Made by a program: the position numbers and the translations under genes. A DNA stretch of 59,597 nucleotides from Acetobacteraceae bacterium (GTDB lineage: Bacteria; Pseudomonadota; Alphaproteobacteria; Acetobacterales; Acetobacteraceae). The stretch covers positions 1 to 59,597 of the forward strand of contig JANXMB010000001.1 in assembly GCA_025354865.1 (NCBI GenBank). The letters are read 5' to 3'. Below the pieces are notes generated by a model, which was given only the letters and a program-made list of their open reading frames with translations, was not told the DNA's origin and did no database searches. Positions 15,763 to 24,962 of the stretch are shown here, piece by piece. How positions within the stretch are numbered: the first letter of the stretch is position 1; each line of letters opens with the position of its first letter.

Positions 15763-17343
15763 ATGATCGTTCGTCCCCCGACCCGGCGCGGTTTGATCCG
15801 CGCTGGCGCGTCCTTCGCGCTCGCAAGCCCGCTGTTTGCGCCCGCCATCAGCCGCGCGGCCGATCGTCCAACCATCGTCAACGGCCTCCAATCCGGCGAC
15901 ACCACCGCCGACAGCGGAATGGTTTGGGCTCGGGTCAGCCAGCCCTCCCGCGTGCGGGTCGAGTTCTCCACCACCGATACATTCAAAAACATCCTCGGCA
16001 GCGTCTTCGCCGATGCCCTGCCGGAGTCCGATCTGACCATGAAACTCGGCATGGAAGGGTTGCCGTCCGGCCAGGATATCTTCTACCGCGTCACGCCGCA
16101 GAACCACGCCGATCCCTCGGTGTTGGGCGAACAGATGGTCGGCCATTTCCGTACCGCGCCCAGCGACAATCGCGACGTGACCTTTATTTGGTCGGGCGAT
16201 ATGGCCGGGCAGGGTTGGGGAATCGACGAAGACCGGGGCGGAATGAAACTATATGCCGCCATGCTGAAGCACCGCCCCGATTTCTTCATTCACTCGGGCG
16301 ATACGATCTATGCCGATGGCGTCATCCAAGCCGAGGTGAAGCTGAAAGACGGCACGATCTGGAAGAACTTGGTGACCGAGGAGAAGTCGCACACCGCCGA
16401 GACGCTCGCCGATTTCCGTGGTGCCTATCGCTACAATCTGCTGGATAAGAACGTTCGCGCCTTCAACGCCGAAGTGCCGATGTTCGTGCAGTGGGACGAT
16501 CACGAAGTCACCAATAATTGGTGGCCGGAAGAGCCGCTGACCCGCGCCGAGCACGTTCGTAAGAAATATACCGAAAAATTCGCACTGCCGCTGGTTGCGC
16601 GTTCGCATCGTGCGTTTCACGAATACATGCCGATTCGGGACAATCCTTTCGAACCCAATCGCGTCTACCGGAAAATCGCCTATGGCCCGAACGTCGATGT
16701 GTTCATGCTGGATATGCGCAGCTACCGCGGGCCGAACGGTGCGAACAACCAGACGGTCTATGGGCCGGATGCGTATTTCCTCGGCCCGGTGCAGATGGCT
16801 TGGCTGAAAAAGGAACTGAAAGCGTCGAAGGCAACTTGGAAGATCATCGCTGCCGATATGCCGATCAGCCTCTATGTGCAGTACGACGAAGATGCGAAAT
16901 TCGGATCCGAGGCCATCGCCCAACTCGATCACGGCGCGCCGCTCGGCCGCGAACTCGAAATCGCCGATCTGCTGGGTTTCATGAAGCGGGAGAAAATTCG
17001 TAACAGCGTGTGGCTGACGGCGGACGTTCATTATACCGCTGCCCATAAATACGAACCGTCCAAGGCGAAATTCCAGAATTTCGATCCGTTCTGGGAATTC
17101 GTATCCGGGCCGTTGCACGCCGGCACATTCGGTCCGAACGAATTGGATATGACCTTCGGCCCGCAACTAATGTATATCAAGGCGCCGAGCACGGAGCAGG
17201 GGCGGAATTTGCCTCCGTCGGATGGGTTTCAGTTTTTCGGCCATGTCAAAGTAAATGGCAAAACGAAACAATTGACGGTGACGCTGCGCGATACGGCGGA
17301 TACCGCGCTGTGGGCCACGACGATCGACCCGGTGCGAGGCTGA
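15763..17343 (+). CDS. phoD: PhoD-type alkaline phosphatase/phosphodiesterase, Tat-exported
   Basis: The 526-residue protein begins with a twin-arginine leader (TRRGLIRAG followed by a hydrophobic stretch and AISRAA). It then has the PhoD N-terminal domain and a metallophosphatase core containing the motifs WSGDMAG, HSGDTIYADG, WDDHEVTNNW and TADVHYTAA. PhoD enzymes use Fe/Ca and release phosphate from mono- and diesters in the periplasm. The start at 15763 follows GGAGG by about five bases; an ATG at 15751 is possible. A strong terminator lies 57 bases after the stop. Confidence 0.9.
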   Translation: MIVRPPTRRGLIRAGASFALASPLFAPAISRAADRPTIVNGLQSGDTTADSGMVWARVSQPSRVRVEFSTTDTFKNILGSVFADALPESDLTMKLGMEGLPSGQDIFYRVTPQNHADPSVLGEQMVGHFRTAPSDNRDVTFIWSGDMAGQGWGIDEDRGGMKLYAAMLKHRPDFFIHSGDTIYADGVIQAEVKLKDGTIWKNLVTEEKSHTAETLADFRGAYRYNLLDKNVRAFNAEVPMFVQWDDHEVTNNWWPEEPLTRAEHVRKKYTEKFALPLVARSHRAFHEYMPIRDNPFEPNRVYRKIAYGPNVDVFMLDMRSYRGPNGANNQTVYGPDAYFLGPVQMAWLKKELKASKATWKIIAADMPISLYVQYDEDAKFGSEAIAQLDHGAPLGRELEIADLLGFMKREKIRNSVWLTADVHYTAAHKYEPSKAKFQNFDPFWEFVSGPLHAGTFGPNELDMTFGPQLMYIKAPSTEQGRNLPPSDGFQFFGHVKVNGKTKQLTVTLRDTADTALWATTIDPVRG

Positions 17344-17399
17344 ACCGGGGGGGCCGGCCCCCGGCCGGATCGCATCGTTATTCGTAGTTTCTAAGGAAA

Positions 17400-17426
17400 G
17401 GTGGCCTGCCCAGGGCCGCCTTTTTT
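17400..17426 (+). terminator. Intrinsic terminator after phoD
   Basis: GGTGGCC (17400-17406) pairs with GGCCGCC (17414-17420), including one G-U pair, over a 7-base loop and is followed at once by six T residues. It sits between the phoD stop and the next gene and is a good rho-independent terminator. Confidence 0.8.
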
Positions 17427-17471
17427 GCGCCCCCCCGTTGCCGCCATCGCGGACCCGTATAGAGTGCGGGC

Positions 17472-18650
17472 ATGACAGCATTTGCGAACCCGAACCGTCC
17501 GACCACGACCGAGATGCTGGCGCGCCTCGTCGCGTTCGACACCACCAGCCGGAATTCGAATCTGCCCCTGATCGCGTTCGTTCGATCCTACCTCGACGGA
17601 TTGGGCGTGCCCTATCGGGTCAGCACCGACGCGAGCGGGCAGAAAGCCAATATCCACGCAATCGTCGGCCCGGTCGGCGCGGGCGGGCTGGCGTTGTCCG
17701 GCCATGTCGATACGGTTCCGGTGGAGGGGCAGGCTTGGACCGCCGATCCTTTCGCGCTGCGCGAGCAGAACGGCAATCTTTATGCCCGCGGGTCCTGCGA
17801 CATGAAGGGGTTTGTGGCCTCATGCCTGGCGGCGGTGCCGGATTTCCAGGCCCGCGATCTGGCCCGACCGTTGCACTTATTTATCAGCTACGACGAAGAG
17901 GTCGGCTGCGGCGGCGCGCGCCGTTTGATCCAGGATTTGTCGGACTCCGGCTTGAAGCCCGCGCTGTGTCTGGTGGGGGAACCGTCGGGCATGAAACCCA
18001 TCCTGGCGCATAAAGGGAAGCTCAATCTGCGGGTGAAGGCCAAGGGCATGCCCGGCCATTCGTCGGAACCGGCGAAGGCGGTCAACGCCATTTACCCCAT
18101 CGCCGCCACGATCGGATATGTGGAGGCCGAGGCAAGGCGTTTCGCTGTCGAAGGCCCGTTCGAAGACGGGTTCGACCCGCCGTATACGACGATCCATGTC
18201 GGCACGGTGGAGGGTGGCTCCATCCTCAACATCGTGCCGGAATACGCGGAATTCGTTATGGAATGGCGCCCGGTGCCGAGCGTGGATCCGTTGCGGGAAA
18301 TGGAACGGTTGCAGGCTTATGTGGCAACGCATATCGAGCCGGCGATGAAAGCGGCCAATCCCGCTTGCGGGTTTTCCTACGAAATCGAATTGGAAATGCC
18401 CGGCATGGCGCTACCGGCGGACCACGATCTGACGGCGGTGGTCAAGCAACTGACCGGCGCCAACAGCGCGGGCAAAGTCGCTTACGGGACCGAGGGCGGA
18501 TTCTACCAAAACGCTGGCATACCCACGATTATTTGCGGCCCGGGGCATATCGCCCAGGCGCATCAGCCGGACGAATTCGTGGCTCGCTCGCAGTTGGACG
18601 AATGCGATGCGTTCGTGCGCCGGCTGGCCGACCGGCTGCTGGTTGGATAA
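17472..18650 (+). CDS. argE: Acetylornithine deacetylase-type M20 peptidase
   Basis: A 392-residue M20 metallohydrolase with the ArgE pattern. Metal and catalytic residues fall in LSGHVDTVPVEGQ and in YDEEVGCGG (catalytic Glu pair), with the dimerisation domain in between. ArgE removes the acetyl group from N-acetylornithine, but many paralogues act on other N-acyl amino acids. It is followed nine bases later by a succinylglutamate-desuccinylase/aspartoacylase-type gene and then a thiamine enzyme, which suggests catabolism of an N-acylated compound rather than arginine synthesis. Confidence 0.85.
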   Translation: MTAFANPNRPTTTEMLARLVAFDTTSRNSNLPLIAFVRSYLDGLGVPYRVSTDASGQKANIHAIVGPVGAGGLALSGHVDTVPVEGQAWTADPFALREQNGNLYARGSCDMKGFVASCLAAVPDFQARDLARPLHLFISYDEEVGCGGARRLIQDLSDSGLKPALCLVGEPSGMKPILAHKGKLNLRVKAKGMPGHSSEPAKAVNAIYPIAATIGYVEAEARRFAVEGPFEDGFDPPYTTIHVGTVEGGSILNIVPEYAEFVMEWRPVPSVDPLREMERLQAYVATHIEPAMKAANPACGFSYEIELEMPGMALPADHDLTAVVKQLTGANSAGKVAYGTEGGFYQNAGIPTIICGPGHIAQAHQPDEFVARSQLDECDAFVRRLADRLLVG

Positions 18651-18659
18651 GCAGGGACG

Positions 18660-19625
18660 ATGGGTTCTTTTTCCCCCCAGACGCCATTGCCGGATTTCGA
18701 GGTGCGCCTGAGCGCGCCCGATCTTTACGATTGGCGTGCGGGCAATACCGGCATACCCGGCACGACCCTGCGCGATTCCGGCAAACCCGGGCCGCATGCG
18801 GTCTTGGTCGCGATCACCCATGGCAACGAAATAGGCGGCGCGATCGTGCTGGATCGGCTTTTGCGCGCGGGCCTGACGCCGTCCGTCGGGCGGATATCGT
18901 TTGTCTTCGCCAACATCGCAGCCTACGATCATTTCGATCCGGCGCATCCGACCGCGTCCCGTTTCGTCGACGAGGATCTGAATCGTATCTGGGACGAATC
19001 AGTGCTCGACGGGCCGCGGCACTCCATCGAATTGAACCGAGCACGGGAGTTGCGGCCGCTGATCGATACGGCGGACGTGCTGTTGGATATTCATTCGATG
19101 CTTTGGGATGCCGATCCGCTGATGTTGTGCGGCAGTGCGCCGGGCGGGCGGCAATTGGCTCAGCGCATCGGTGCGCCGCTGCTGATCGTCGCAGATGCCG
19201 GGCACGCGAACGGCAAGCGGATCATCGATTACACAAGGTTCGTGGCGCCGGGGGCCGCCTGCGCCGCCAATCTGGTCGAAGCCGGCCAGCATTGGCTGCC
19301 GTCCACGGTGGCGGTTGCACAATCCTGCGTGGCGGGATTGCTGCGCCGGATGGATATGGTGCTGCCGGATGCACCGCTGCCGGATGCCCCGACGGCCGCG
19401 CAACGCGTGGCCGAGGTGACCCAGACCGTTACTGCCACAACCGGCAAATTCGCCTTTGTGCGAGATTGGCGTGGCGGCGATATCGTGCCGGACCGCAACA
19501 CGCTGCTGGCCTTGGATGGGGAGGAGGAGATCCGCACCCCGCACGACAATTGCCTTCTGGTAATGCCCAGCCTCCGCCCCACACGCGGCCATACCGCCGT
19601 TCGATTGGCGCGGTTTGTCGGCTAA
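18660..19625 (+). CDS. Succinylglutamate desuccinylase/aspartoacylase family protein
   Basis: A 321-residue zinc carboxypeptidase-fold deacylase. The Zn motif HGNE (THGNEIGG, about residue 57) and a later DIHSM segment with a further His ligand are visible, and DLNRIW matches the family substrate loop. Members release an acid from N-acyl amino acids such as N-succinylglutamate or N-acetylaspartate. It starts nine bases after the argE-type stop (AGGGA ribosome site), so the two deacylases are probably co-expressed. The exact substrate is unknown. Confidence 0.8.
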   Translation: MGSFSPQTPLPDFEVRLSAPDLYDWRAGNTGIPGTTLRDSGKPGPHAVLVAITHGNEIGGAIVLDRLLRAGLTPSVGRISFVFANIAAYDHFDPAHPTASRFVDEDLNRIWDESVLDGPRHSIELNRARELRPLIDTADVLLDIHSMLWDADPLMLCGSAPGGRQLAQRIGAPLLIVADAGHANGKRIIDYTRFVAPGAACAANLVEAGQHWLPSTVAVAQSCVAGLLRRMDMVLPDAPLPDAPTAAQRVAEVTQTVTATTGKFAFVRDWRGGDIVPDRNTLLALDGEEEIRTPHDNCLLVMPSLRPTRGHTAVRLARFVG

Positions 19626-19713
19626 CGGCATTTTCCCCGCCCGTTGCCATCGCGACGCGCCTCCCCTACCGTGTTGGGTCTCATGTCCCTGCGACGGGAC
19701 CTGCCACACAGAC

Positions 19714-19753
19714 CGAAACCATGCCAAAGGGAACGAAACCATGCCAAAGGGAA
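19714..19753 (+). repeat. Tandem 20-bp duplication carrying ribosome site and ATG
   Basis: The 20-base unit CGAAACCATGCCAAAGGGAA occurs twice head to tail (19714-19733 and 19734-19753), with a partial third copy leading into the real start at 19761. Each unit holds an ATG and an AAAGGGA ribosome site. The ATGs at 19721, 19741 and 19761 lie in three different frames. The frame from 19741 encodes seven residues and stops in an ATGA overlap with the 19761 start. Confidence 0.85.
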
Positions 19754-19760
19754 CGAGACC

Positions 19761-21386
19761 ATGAAGGTCGGCGAAGCCATCGCGCATATTATGAAGGCCG
19801 AGGGGATCGAAATCCTCTGCGGTTATCCGGTCAATCATCTGCTTGAATTCGCAGCGGCCGCCGATATCCGGCCGATCATCGTCCGGCAGGAACGGATCGG
19901 CATCCATATGGCCGACGCCATTTCCCGCGTCACCTCCGGCCGCAAGGTCGGCGCGTTCTGCATGCAGCACGGCCCGGGGGCGGAAAACGCCTATGGCGGT
20001 GTCGCGCAGTGCTATTCCGAATCCGTGCCGTTGCTGGTGTTGCCGCAAGGCTATCCTCGGCGCATCGCCGGGATCGATCCCAATTTCGGGTCGGCCCGGG
20101 AAATGCGCGGCGTGACCAAATCGGCCGAAGTCGTCAACATGCCGAAAGAAATCGCCAACATCATGCGCCGCGCGATGAGCAACATCCGCAACGGCCGCAG
20201 CGGTCCGGCGTTGGTCGAAATTCCGACCGATATCTGGAACGAAGAAATCGGCGACGTCGATTACACCCCTGTCGGCATCCACAAATACGGCCCCGATCCG
20301 GTGGACGTGCGCAAGGCCGCAGCGGCGATCCTGGCCGCCAAACGTCCGGTCATCTACGCCGGCACCGGGGTGCAGTGGGCCGAAGCCTGGGCCGAACTGC
20401 GGGAATTCGCCGAACTGCTCGGCGCGCCGGTCACCACCAGCCTGGGCGGGAAATCCTCGTTCCCGGAAACGCACGAATTGTCGTTGGGGTCGGGCGGCAA
20501 CGCGGTGCCGAAGCCGGTGCATCATTTCGTGCAAAACGCCGATCTGATCATTGGTATCGGCTGCTCGTTTACCGAAACCAATTTCGGGATCAAATTCCCC
20601 GCCGGCAAGAAGTTCATCCATGCGACACTGGATCCCAACCATCTCAACAAGGACATCGTCAGCGACATCGGGCTGGTTGGCGACGCGAAACTGACCCTGG
20701 CCGCGTTGATCGGGGAACTGCGCCAGACCATTAAGGTCAACCGCGACACCAAAGCGGTGGTGGCGGAAATCCAGGCGGTGCGCGCCGAGTGGATGGCGCA
20801 ATGGCAGCCGTTGCTGGACTCGAACGAAGCGCCGTTGTCGCCGTATCGGGTCATCAAGGAACTGATGGGCGCGGTCGATATCGACAACACGATCATCACC
20901 CACGATGCCGGCAGCCCGCGCGACCAGATCTCCCCGTTTTGGGTGTCCACCACCCCGATGTCCTACATCGGCTGGGGCAAGACCACGCAGCTCGGCATGG
21001 GCCTCGGGTTGGCGATGGGGGCGAAACTGGCGAAGCCGGACAAGCTGTGCATCAACCTGTGGGGCGACGCGGCGATCGGCTTTACCGGCATGGACTTCGA
21101 AACCGCAGTGCGCGAGCGGATTCCCATCCTGTCGATCCTGCTGAACAATTTCTCCATGGCGATCGAATTGAAGGTGATGCCGATCTCGACCGAGAAATAC
21201 CGGTCCACCGACATTTCCGGCAACTATGCCGACATGGCAACGGCGTTCGGCGGCTATGGCGAAAGGGTAACGGATCCGAACCAAATCCGAGCGGCGATCC
21301 AGCGTGGGATTGCGCAGACGCAGGCGGGGAAGCCGGCGTTGCTGGAATTCATCACCGCGAAAGAGACTCGCGTCTCCAAGTTCTAA
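19761..21386 (+). CDS. Thiamine-diphosphate-requiring enzyme (acetolactate-synthase-like)
   Basis: A full-length ThDP enzyme of 541 residues with the order Pyr, central and PP domains. The cofactor-activating Glu is in IIVRQERIGIHMADA near residue 48, and the PP motif is NLWGDAAIGFTGMDFE ending near ILLNNFS. It resembles acetolactate synthases, benzoylformate decarboxylases and oxalyl-CoA-type enzymes without clear identity. The ATG at 19761 is set by AAAGGGAA. It follows two deacylases and precedes an ABC importer, suggesting a shared catabolic task on a 2-oxo acid. Confidence 0.82.
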   Translation: MKVGEAIAHIMKAEGIEILCGYPVNHLLEFAAAADIRPIIVRQERIGIHMADAISRVTSGRKVGAFCMQHGPGAENAYGGVAQCYSESVPLLVLPQGYPRRIAGIDPNFGSAREMRGVTKSAEVVNMPKEIANIMRRAMSNIRNGRSGPALVEIPTDIWNEEIGDVDYTPVGIHKYGPDPVDVRKAAAAILAAKRPVIYAGTGVQWAEAWAELREFAELLGAPVTTSLGGKSSFPETHELSLGSGGNAVPKPVHHFVQNADLIIGIGCSFTETNFGIKFPAGKKFIHATLDPNHLNKDIVSDIGLVGDAKLTLAALIGELRQTIKVNRDTKAVVAEIQAVRAEWMAQWQPLLDSNEAPLSPYRVIKELMGAVDIDNTIITHDAGSPRDQISPFWVSTTPMSYIGWGKTTQLGMGLGLAMGAKLAKPDKLCINLWGDAAIGFTGMDFETAVRERIPILSILLNNFSMAIELKVMPISTEKYRSTDISGNYADMATAFGGYGERVTDPNQIRAAIQRGIAQTQAGKPALLEFITAKETRVSKF

Positions 21387-21396
21387 AACGCGCTAG

Positions 21397-21447
21397 TGGT
21401 CCGATCCTAACGCTTGAGCGTCAAGCGTTAGGTGAATCGGTCCACCA
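21397..21447. repeat. Palindromic intergenic repeat, copy 1
   Basis: A 51-base imperfect palindrome: TGGTCCGATCCTAACGCTTG, a five-base loop, then CAAGCGTTAGG-tga-ATCGGTCCACCA. A near-identical copy lies in the opposite orientation at 56337-56390. The arms are conserved while the loop differs (AGCGT here), as expected for a structured repeat. It lies between the thiamine enzyme stop and the ABC ATPase gene. Confidence 0.8.
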
Positions 21448-21453
21448 AAACGC

Positions 21454-21476
21454 CCCCCTCCCGCAATGGGAGGGGG
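21454..21476 (+). promoter_or_regulatory. G/C-rich stem-loop ahead of the ABC ATPase gene
   Basis: CCCCCTCCC (21454-21462) pairs perfectly with GGGAGGGGG (21468-21476) over a 5-base loop, directly after the palindromic repeat. It lacks a T tract. It may partly terminate transcription from the upstream thiamine enzyme or protect the downstream mRNA. The hairpin at 23954-23979 has the same C/T-rich arm style. Confidence 0.5.
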
Positions 21477-21510
21477 CCGCCATAAAATCGACGGGAGACG
21501 ACCGACTGCC

Positions 21511-22569
21511 ATGGCCAATGTATCCATTCGCAACGTGCGCAAGCGGTTCGGCTCTACCGAGATTCTGCATGGCGTCGATGTCGAAATCGACGATGGTGAG
21601 TTTGTGATTCTGGTCGGCCCGTCCGGCTGCGGCAAATCGACCTTGCTGCGCATGATTGCCGGATTGGAAAACATCAGCAGCGGCGAGATTGCGATCGGCG
21701 ATCGCGTGGTCAACAACATCGCGCCGAAAGAGCGCGATATCGCAATGGTTTTCCAGAATTACGCGCTCTATCCGCACATGACGGTGCGCGACAACATGGC
21801 ATTCTCGTTGTCGTTGACCAACGCATCCAAGGCTGAGATCGACGAAAAAGTGGGTCGGGCGGCGCAGATCCTCGGGCTCAATCCCTATCTCGCGCGGTAT
21901 CCGCGGCAGTTGTCCGGCGGGCAGCGCCAGCGTGTGGCGATGGGGCGGGCGATCGTGCGCGATCCGCAGGTGTTCCTGTTCGACGAGCCGCTTTCCAACC
22001 TCGATGCCAAGCTGCGCGTGGCGATGCGGGCCGAAATCAAGGAATTGCATCAGCGCCTGCAAACCACGACCGTCTATGTGACCCACGATCAGATCGAAGC
22101 CATGACAATGGCGGATAAAATCGTCGTCATGAACGCTGGCAATGTCGAACAGATCGGCGCGCCGTTGGACCTGTACGACAAGCCGAACAATCTGTTTGTC
22201 GCAGGTTTCATCGGCTCCCCCGCCATGAATTTCGTCAAAGGCAAGGTCGCCGACGGGGCCTTCACGGCCGAGGATGGCACGATATTGCCGCTGCCGCCGA
22301 GTGCGGCCGGGCAGGACGGGCGACCCGCAGTATACGGCATCCGCCCCGAACACTTCCGGCTTGCCGGCGACGGTCTGCCCGCTCGGATCACCGTCCTGGA
22401 GCCGACGGGTTCGGAAACCCAGGTCATGGCGCATTTCGCCGGAACTCCGATCATCGGTGCCTTCCGGGAACGGATTGCTGCGAAGCCGGGCGAAACCATC
22501 CGCGTGTCGGTCGATCCGATGGCGGCGCATGTGTTCGACGGTGCCACCGGTCAGCGTATTGGCGCCTGA
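21511..22569 (+). CDS. ABC importer ATPase, UgpC/MalK-type
   Basis: A 352-residue ATPase of the CUT1 carbohydrate importer class. Walker [10 protein letters not shown] is at 36-44, the signature LSGGQRQR near 133-140, Walker [12 protein letters not shown] follows, and a C-terminal TOBE-type regulatory domain is present (about 240-352). The start at 21511 gives [14 protein letters not shown]; the upstream open codons lie in the repeat region. It is followed by a solute-binding protein and two permeases, so the importer is complete. Likely ligands are sugars, polyols or glycerol-3-phosphate-like compounds. Confidence 0.9.
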   Translation: MANVSIRNVRKRFGSTEILHGVDVEIDDGEFVILVGPSGCGKSTLLRMIAGLENISSGEIAIGDRVVNNIAPKERDIAMVFQNYALYPHMTVRDNMAFSLSLTNASKAEIDEKVGRAAQILGLNPYLARYPRQLSGGQRQRVAMGRAIVRDPQVFLFDEPLSNLDAKLRVAMRAEIKELHQRLQTTTVYVTHDQIEAMTMADKIVVMNAGNVEQIGAPLDLYDKPNNLFVAGFIGSPAMNFVKGKVADGAFTAEDGTILPLPPSAAGQDGRPAVYGIRPEHFRLAGDGLPARITVLEPTGSETQVMAHFAGTPIIGAFRERIAAKPGETIRVSVDPMAAHVFDGATGQRIGA

Positions 22570-22593
22570 TTTCAATCGTTCCACAGGGAGATA

Positions 22594-23943
22594 ATGCAAA
22601 TGTCGCTCACCAGACGCGGATCGCTCGCTCTTGGCGCCGCTGCCATCGGCACCGCCAACATCGCCACGATCGGACGCGCGCGCGCTGCCGATCTGGACGT
22701 GCCGACAGCCGACGTGAAAGCGCCCGAGTTCAAGATCGAACCCGGTGCCACCTTGCGGGTGCTGCGTCCGGCCAAGTTCGTCGAGGCGGATGAGGTGTGG
22801 TTTAAAGAAAACACCAAGAAATTCACCGAAAAGACCGGCATTCCGGTGCGGGCGGATTTCGTGGGTTGGGAAGACCTGCGGCCGCAGATCGCGGTGACTG
22901 CGAACACCGGGGCCGGCCCGGACATAATCCTGGGCTTCGGCGCCGATCCGCAGATTTATGCGTCCAAGCTGCTGCCGATGAACGATCTGGCGGAGTATCT
23001 GGGCAAGAAATACGGCGGCTGGCACACGCTGGCGCAGCTTTATTCGAAGAAATGGGGCACCAACGATTGGCTGTCGATCCCGATGGGCGGCAGCGGCGGG
23101 GCCTCGGTCTACCGTATCTCCTGGCTCAAGGATGTCGGTTACAGCAGCATTCCGAACGACCATGCGGGGTTTTTGGCAATGTGCGCCAAGCTGAAGGCGT
23201 CGGGCCATCCCGCCGGCTTCGCGCTGGGGCACGCGGTGGGCGACGGCAACGGCTTCGCCAACTGGCTGTTGTGGTCGCACGGCGCGTCGCTGACCGATGC
23301 GCAGGGCAAGGTTTCGCTGGATTCCAAAGAAACCATCGCGGCACTGAAATATGCCAAGGAACTGTATCCGCACATGATCCCGGGCACATTGTCCTGGGGC
23401 GACCCGTCCAACAACAAAGCGTTCGCGGCGGGCGAAATCAGCCTGACCTTCAATGGCGTGTCGATCTACTACGCGCTGAAGAAGGGCGACGAGAAGATGC
23501 AGGCGATGGCCAACGACACCGGGCATCAGGTTCCGCCCTGGGGTGTCGCGAAGGCGGCGCCGTCGTCGGCCACCGTGATGAACGCAATGACGTTCAAACA
23601 CACCAAATATCCCAATGCGGCAAAGGAATACCTGCGCTTCATGATGGAGAAGGAGCAGTACGCCCCGTGGCTCGCCAACTGCCTCGGTTACTGGTCCAAT
23701 CCGCTGAAGGCCTATGGCAAAATGGCATTCTGGGATACCGACGCGAAGCTGAAGCCGTATATCGGCGTGATGGATACCCAGTATTACGACAGCTATAAGG
23801 GCCCCATCACGGCGGCGGCGTCTGCCGTAGCGGCGAACTACACGTTGGTCGATATGTTCGCGTCCGTCGCGACCGGCAACGCCACGCCGGAAGAAGCTGT
23901 CAAGCAGGCCGCCAAAGCCGCAGCCCGCTACTTGAAGGGCTGA
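22594..23943 (+). CDS. ABC importer solute-binding protein, Tat-type leader
   Basis: A 449-residue family 1 extracellular solute-binding protein. The leader SLTRRGSLALGAAAIGTANIA has a twin-arginine-like pair and ends near GRARAADL. The rest has the two-lobe architecture typical of sugar binders, with a W-rich segment around SWGDPSNNKAFAAGE. AGGGAG lies just ahead of two possible ATGs (22594 and 22600); the second has better spacing. It comes after its ATPase and is separated from the permeases by a strong hairpin, which fits higher expression of the binding protein. Confidence 0.88.
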   Translation: MQMSLTRRGSLALGAAAIGTANIATIGRARAADLDVPTADVKAPEFKIEPGATLRVLRPAKFVEADEVWFKENTKKFTEKTGIPVRADFVGWEDLRPQIAVTANTGAGPDIILGFGADPQIYASKLLPMNDLAEYLGKKYGGWHTLAQLYSKKWGTNDWLSIPMGGSGGASVYRISWLKDVGYSSIPNDHAGFLAMCAKLKASGHPAGFALGHAVGDGNGFANWLLWSHGASLTDAQGKVSLDSKETIAALKYAKELYPHMIPGTLSWGDPSNNKAFAAGEISLTFNGVSIYYALKKGDEKMQAMANDTGHQVPPWGVAKAAPSSATVMNAMTFKHTKYPNAAKEYLRFMMEKEQYAPWLANCLGYWSNPLKAYGKMAFWDTDAKLKPYIGVMDTQYYDSYKGPITAAASAVAANYTLVDMFASVATGNATPEEAVKQAAKAAARYLKG

Positions 23944-23953
23944 GCACGCAAAC

Positions 23954-23979
23954 CCCTCCCCCGTTTTCGCGGGGGAGGG
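23954..23979 (+). promoter_or_regulatory. Intercistronic stem-loop between binding protein and permease genes
   Basis: CCCTCCCCCG (23954-23963) pairs with CGGGGGAGGG (23970-23979) over a 6-base loop, a perfect 10-bp G/C stem. It begins 10 bases after the binding-protein stop. Such structures in ABC operons typically protect the upstream mRNA or reduce read-through, giving more binding protein than permease. No T tract is present. Confidence 0.65.
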
Positions 23980-24002
23980 ACGCGCGACATGAGGTGCCCC
24001 AA

Positions 24003-24962
24003 ATGAGTGCGACCACGATCCCAAGCCGAGCCTTCCGGGAACGACCGAAGGAAAGCTGGCTGGCCAAGCTGTTCGATTCCAAGCCGTTCCTGGTCGCGCT
24101 GTGCCTGCTGCCATGCAGCGGGCTGTTGATCGTTTTCATGACCTACCCGCTGGGGCTGGGCCTGTGGCTGTCGCTGACCGACACCACCATCGGTCAGGCC
24201 GGCGATTTCGTGGGGCTGGACAATTTCATCTCGCTGTTCGACGACCAGATCTTCTGGAACGCCGTCGGCTACACGATTTTCTACACCGCCGTCGCCACCT
24301 CCGGCAAATTCATGCTGGGGCTTTGGCTGGCGCTGCTGCTGAACCACAACCTGCCGCTGAAAGCCTTCCTGCGCGCCATCGTGCTGCTGCCGTGGATCGT
24401 GCCGACGGTGCTGTCGTCGATCGCCTGGTGGTGGATCTACGATCCGCAGTTCTCGATCGTGTCCTATGTCGCGGTGGATGTGTTGCATGTCAGCGATCAG
24501 TACTTCGACTTCCTCGGTTCTCCCTGGGCGGCGCGTTGGTCGCTGATCGCGGCCAATATCTGGCGCGGCATTCCGTTCGTCGCCATCACCTTGCTCGCTG
24601 GGCTGCAAACCATTCCGCCGTCGCTGTACGAAGCCGCGTTGCTCGATGGCGCCAGCGGGTGGCAGAAATTCCGCCGCATCACGGTGCCACTGCTGATGCC
24701 CATCCTATCGGTGGCGCTGACCCTGTCGGTGCTGTTCACCTTCTCGGACTTCCAGTTGGTCTATGCCATCACGCGCGGCGGCCCGTTCAACTCCACCCAT
24801 CTGATGGCCACGCTGGCATTCCAGCGCGCCATTCCCGGATCCCAATTGGGGGAGGGCGCGGCCATCGCGGTGTCGATGATCCCCTTCCTGCTGCTGGCGA
24901 CGATGGTGTGTTTCTTTGGCGTCGGACGCCGCAAATGGCAGCAAGGGGGCGACAATGACTAA
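24003..24962 (+). CDS. ABC importer permease, MalF/UgpA-type
   Basis: A 319-residue inner-membrane permease with about six helices. The cytoplasmic EAA loop that docks the ATPase reads YEAALLDGASGWQKFRRITVPLL, near residues 207-229. The start at 24003 (GAGG upstream) gives MSATTIPSRAFRE. It overlaps the second permease by eight bases. It forms the importer with the ATPase at 21511 and binding protein at 22594. Confidence 0.88.
   Translation: MSATTIPSRAFRERPKESWLAKLFDSKPFLVALCLLPCSGLLIVFMTYPLGLGLWLSLTDTTIGQAGDFVGLDNFISLFDDQIFWNAVGYTIFYTAVATSGKFMLGLWLALLLNHNLPLKAFLRAIVLLPWIVPTVLSSIAWWWIYDPQFSIVSYVAVDVLHVSDQYFDFLGSPWAARWSLIAANIWRGIPFVAITLLAGLQTIPPSLYEAALLDGASGWQKFRRITVPLLMPILSVALTLSVLFTFSDFQLVYAITRGGPFNSTHLMATLAFQRAIPGSQLGEGAAIAVSMIPFLLLATMVCFFGVGRRKWQQGGDND

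Noticed and set aside
17472-18650. Arginine biosynthesis operon
   Set aside because: No other arg gene accompanies the ArgE-type protein; its partners are catabolic-looking, so biosynthetic ArgE function is not assumed.
18999-21284. Minus-strand frame of 761 codons
   Set aside because: It shadows the aspartoacylase-type and thiamine enzyme genes; its composition is His/Arg/Gly-rich as expected from the reverse frame of a GC-rich gene.
21421-24114. Very long minus-strand frame of 897 codons
   Set aside because: It is antisense to the ABC ATPase and binding-protein genes, has no domain character and arises from high-GC codon bias. Its tail only translates the palindromic repeat.
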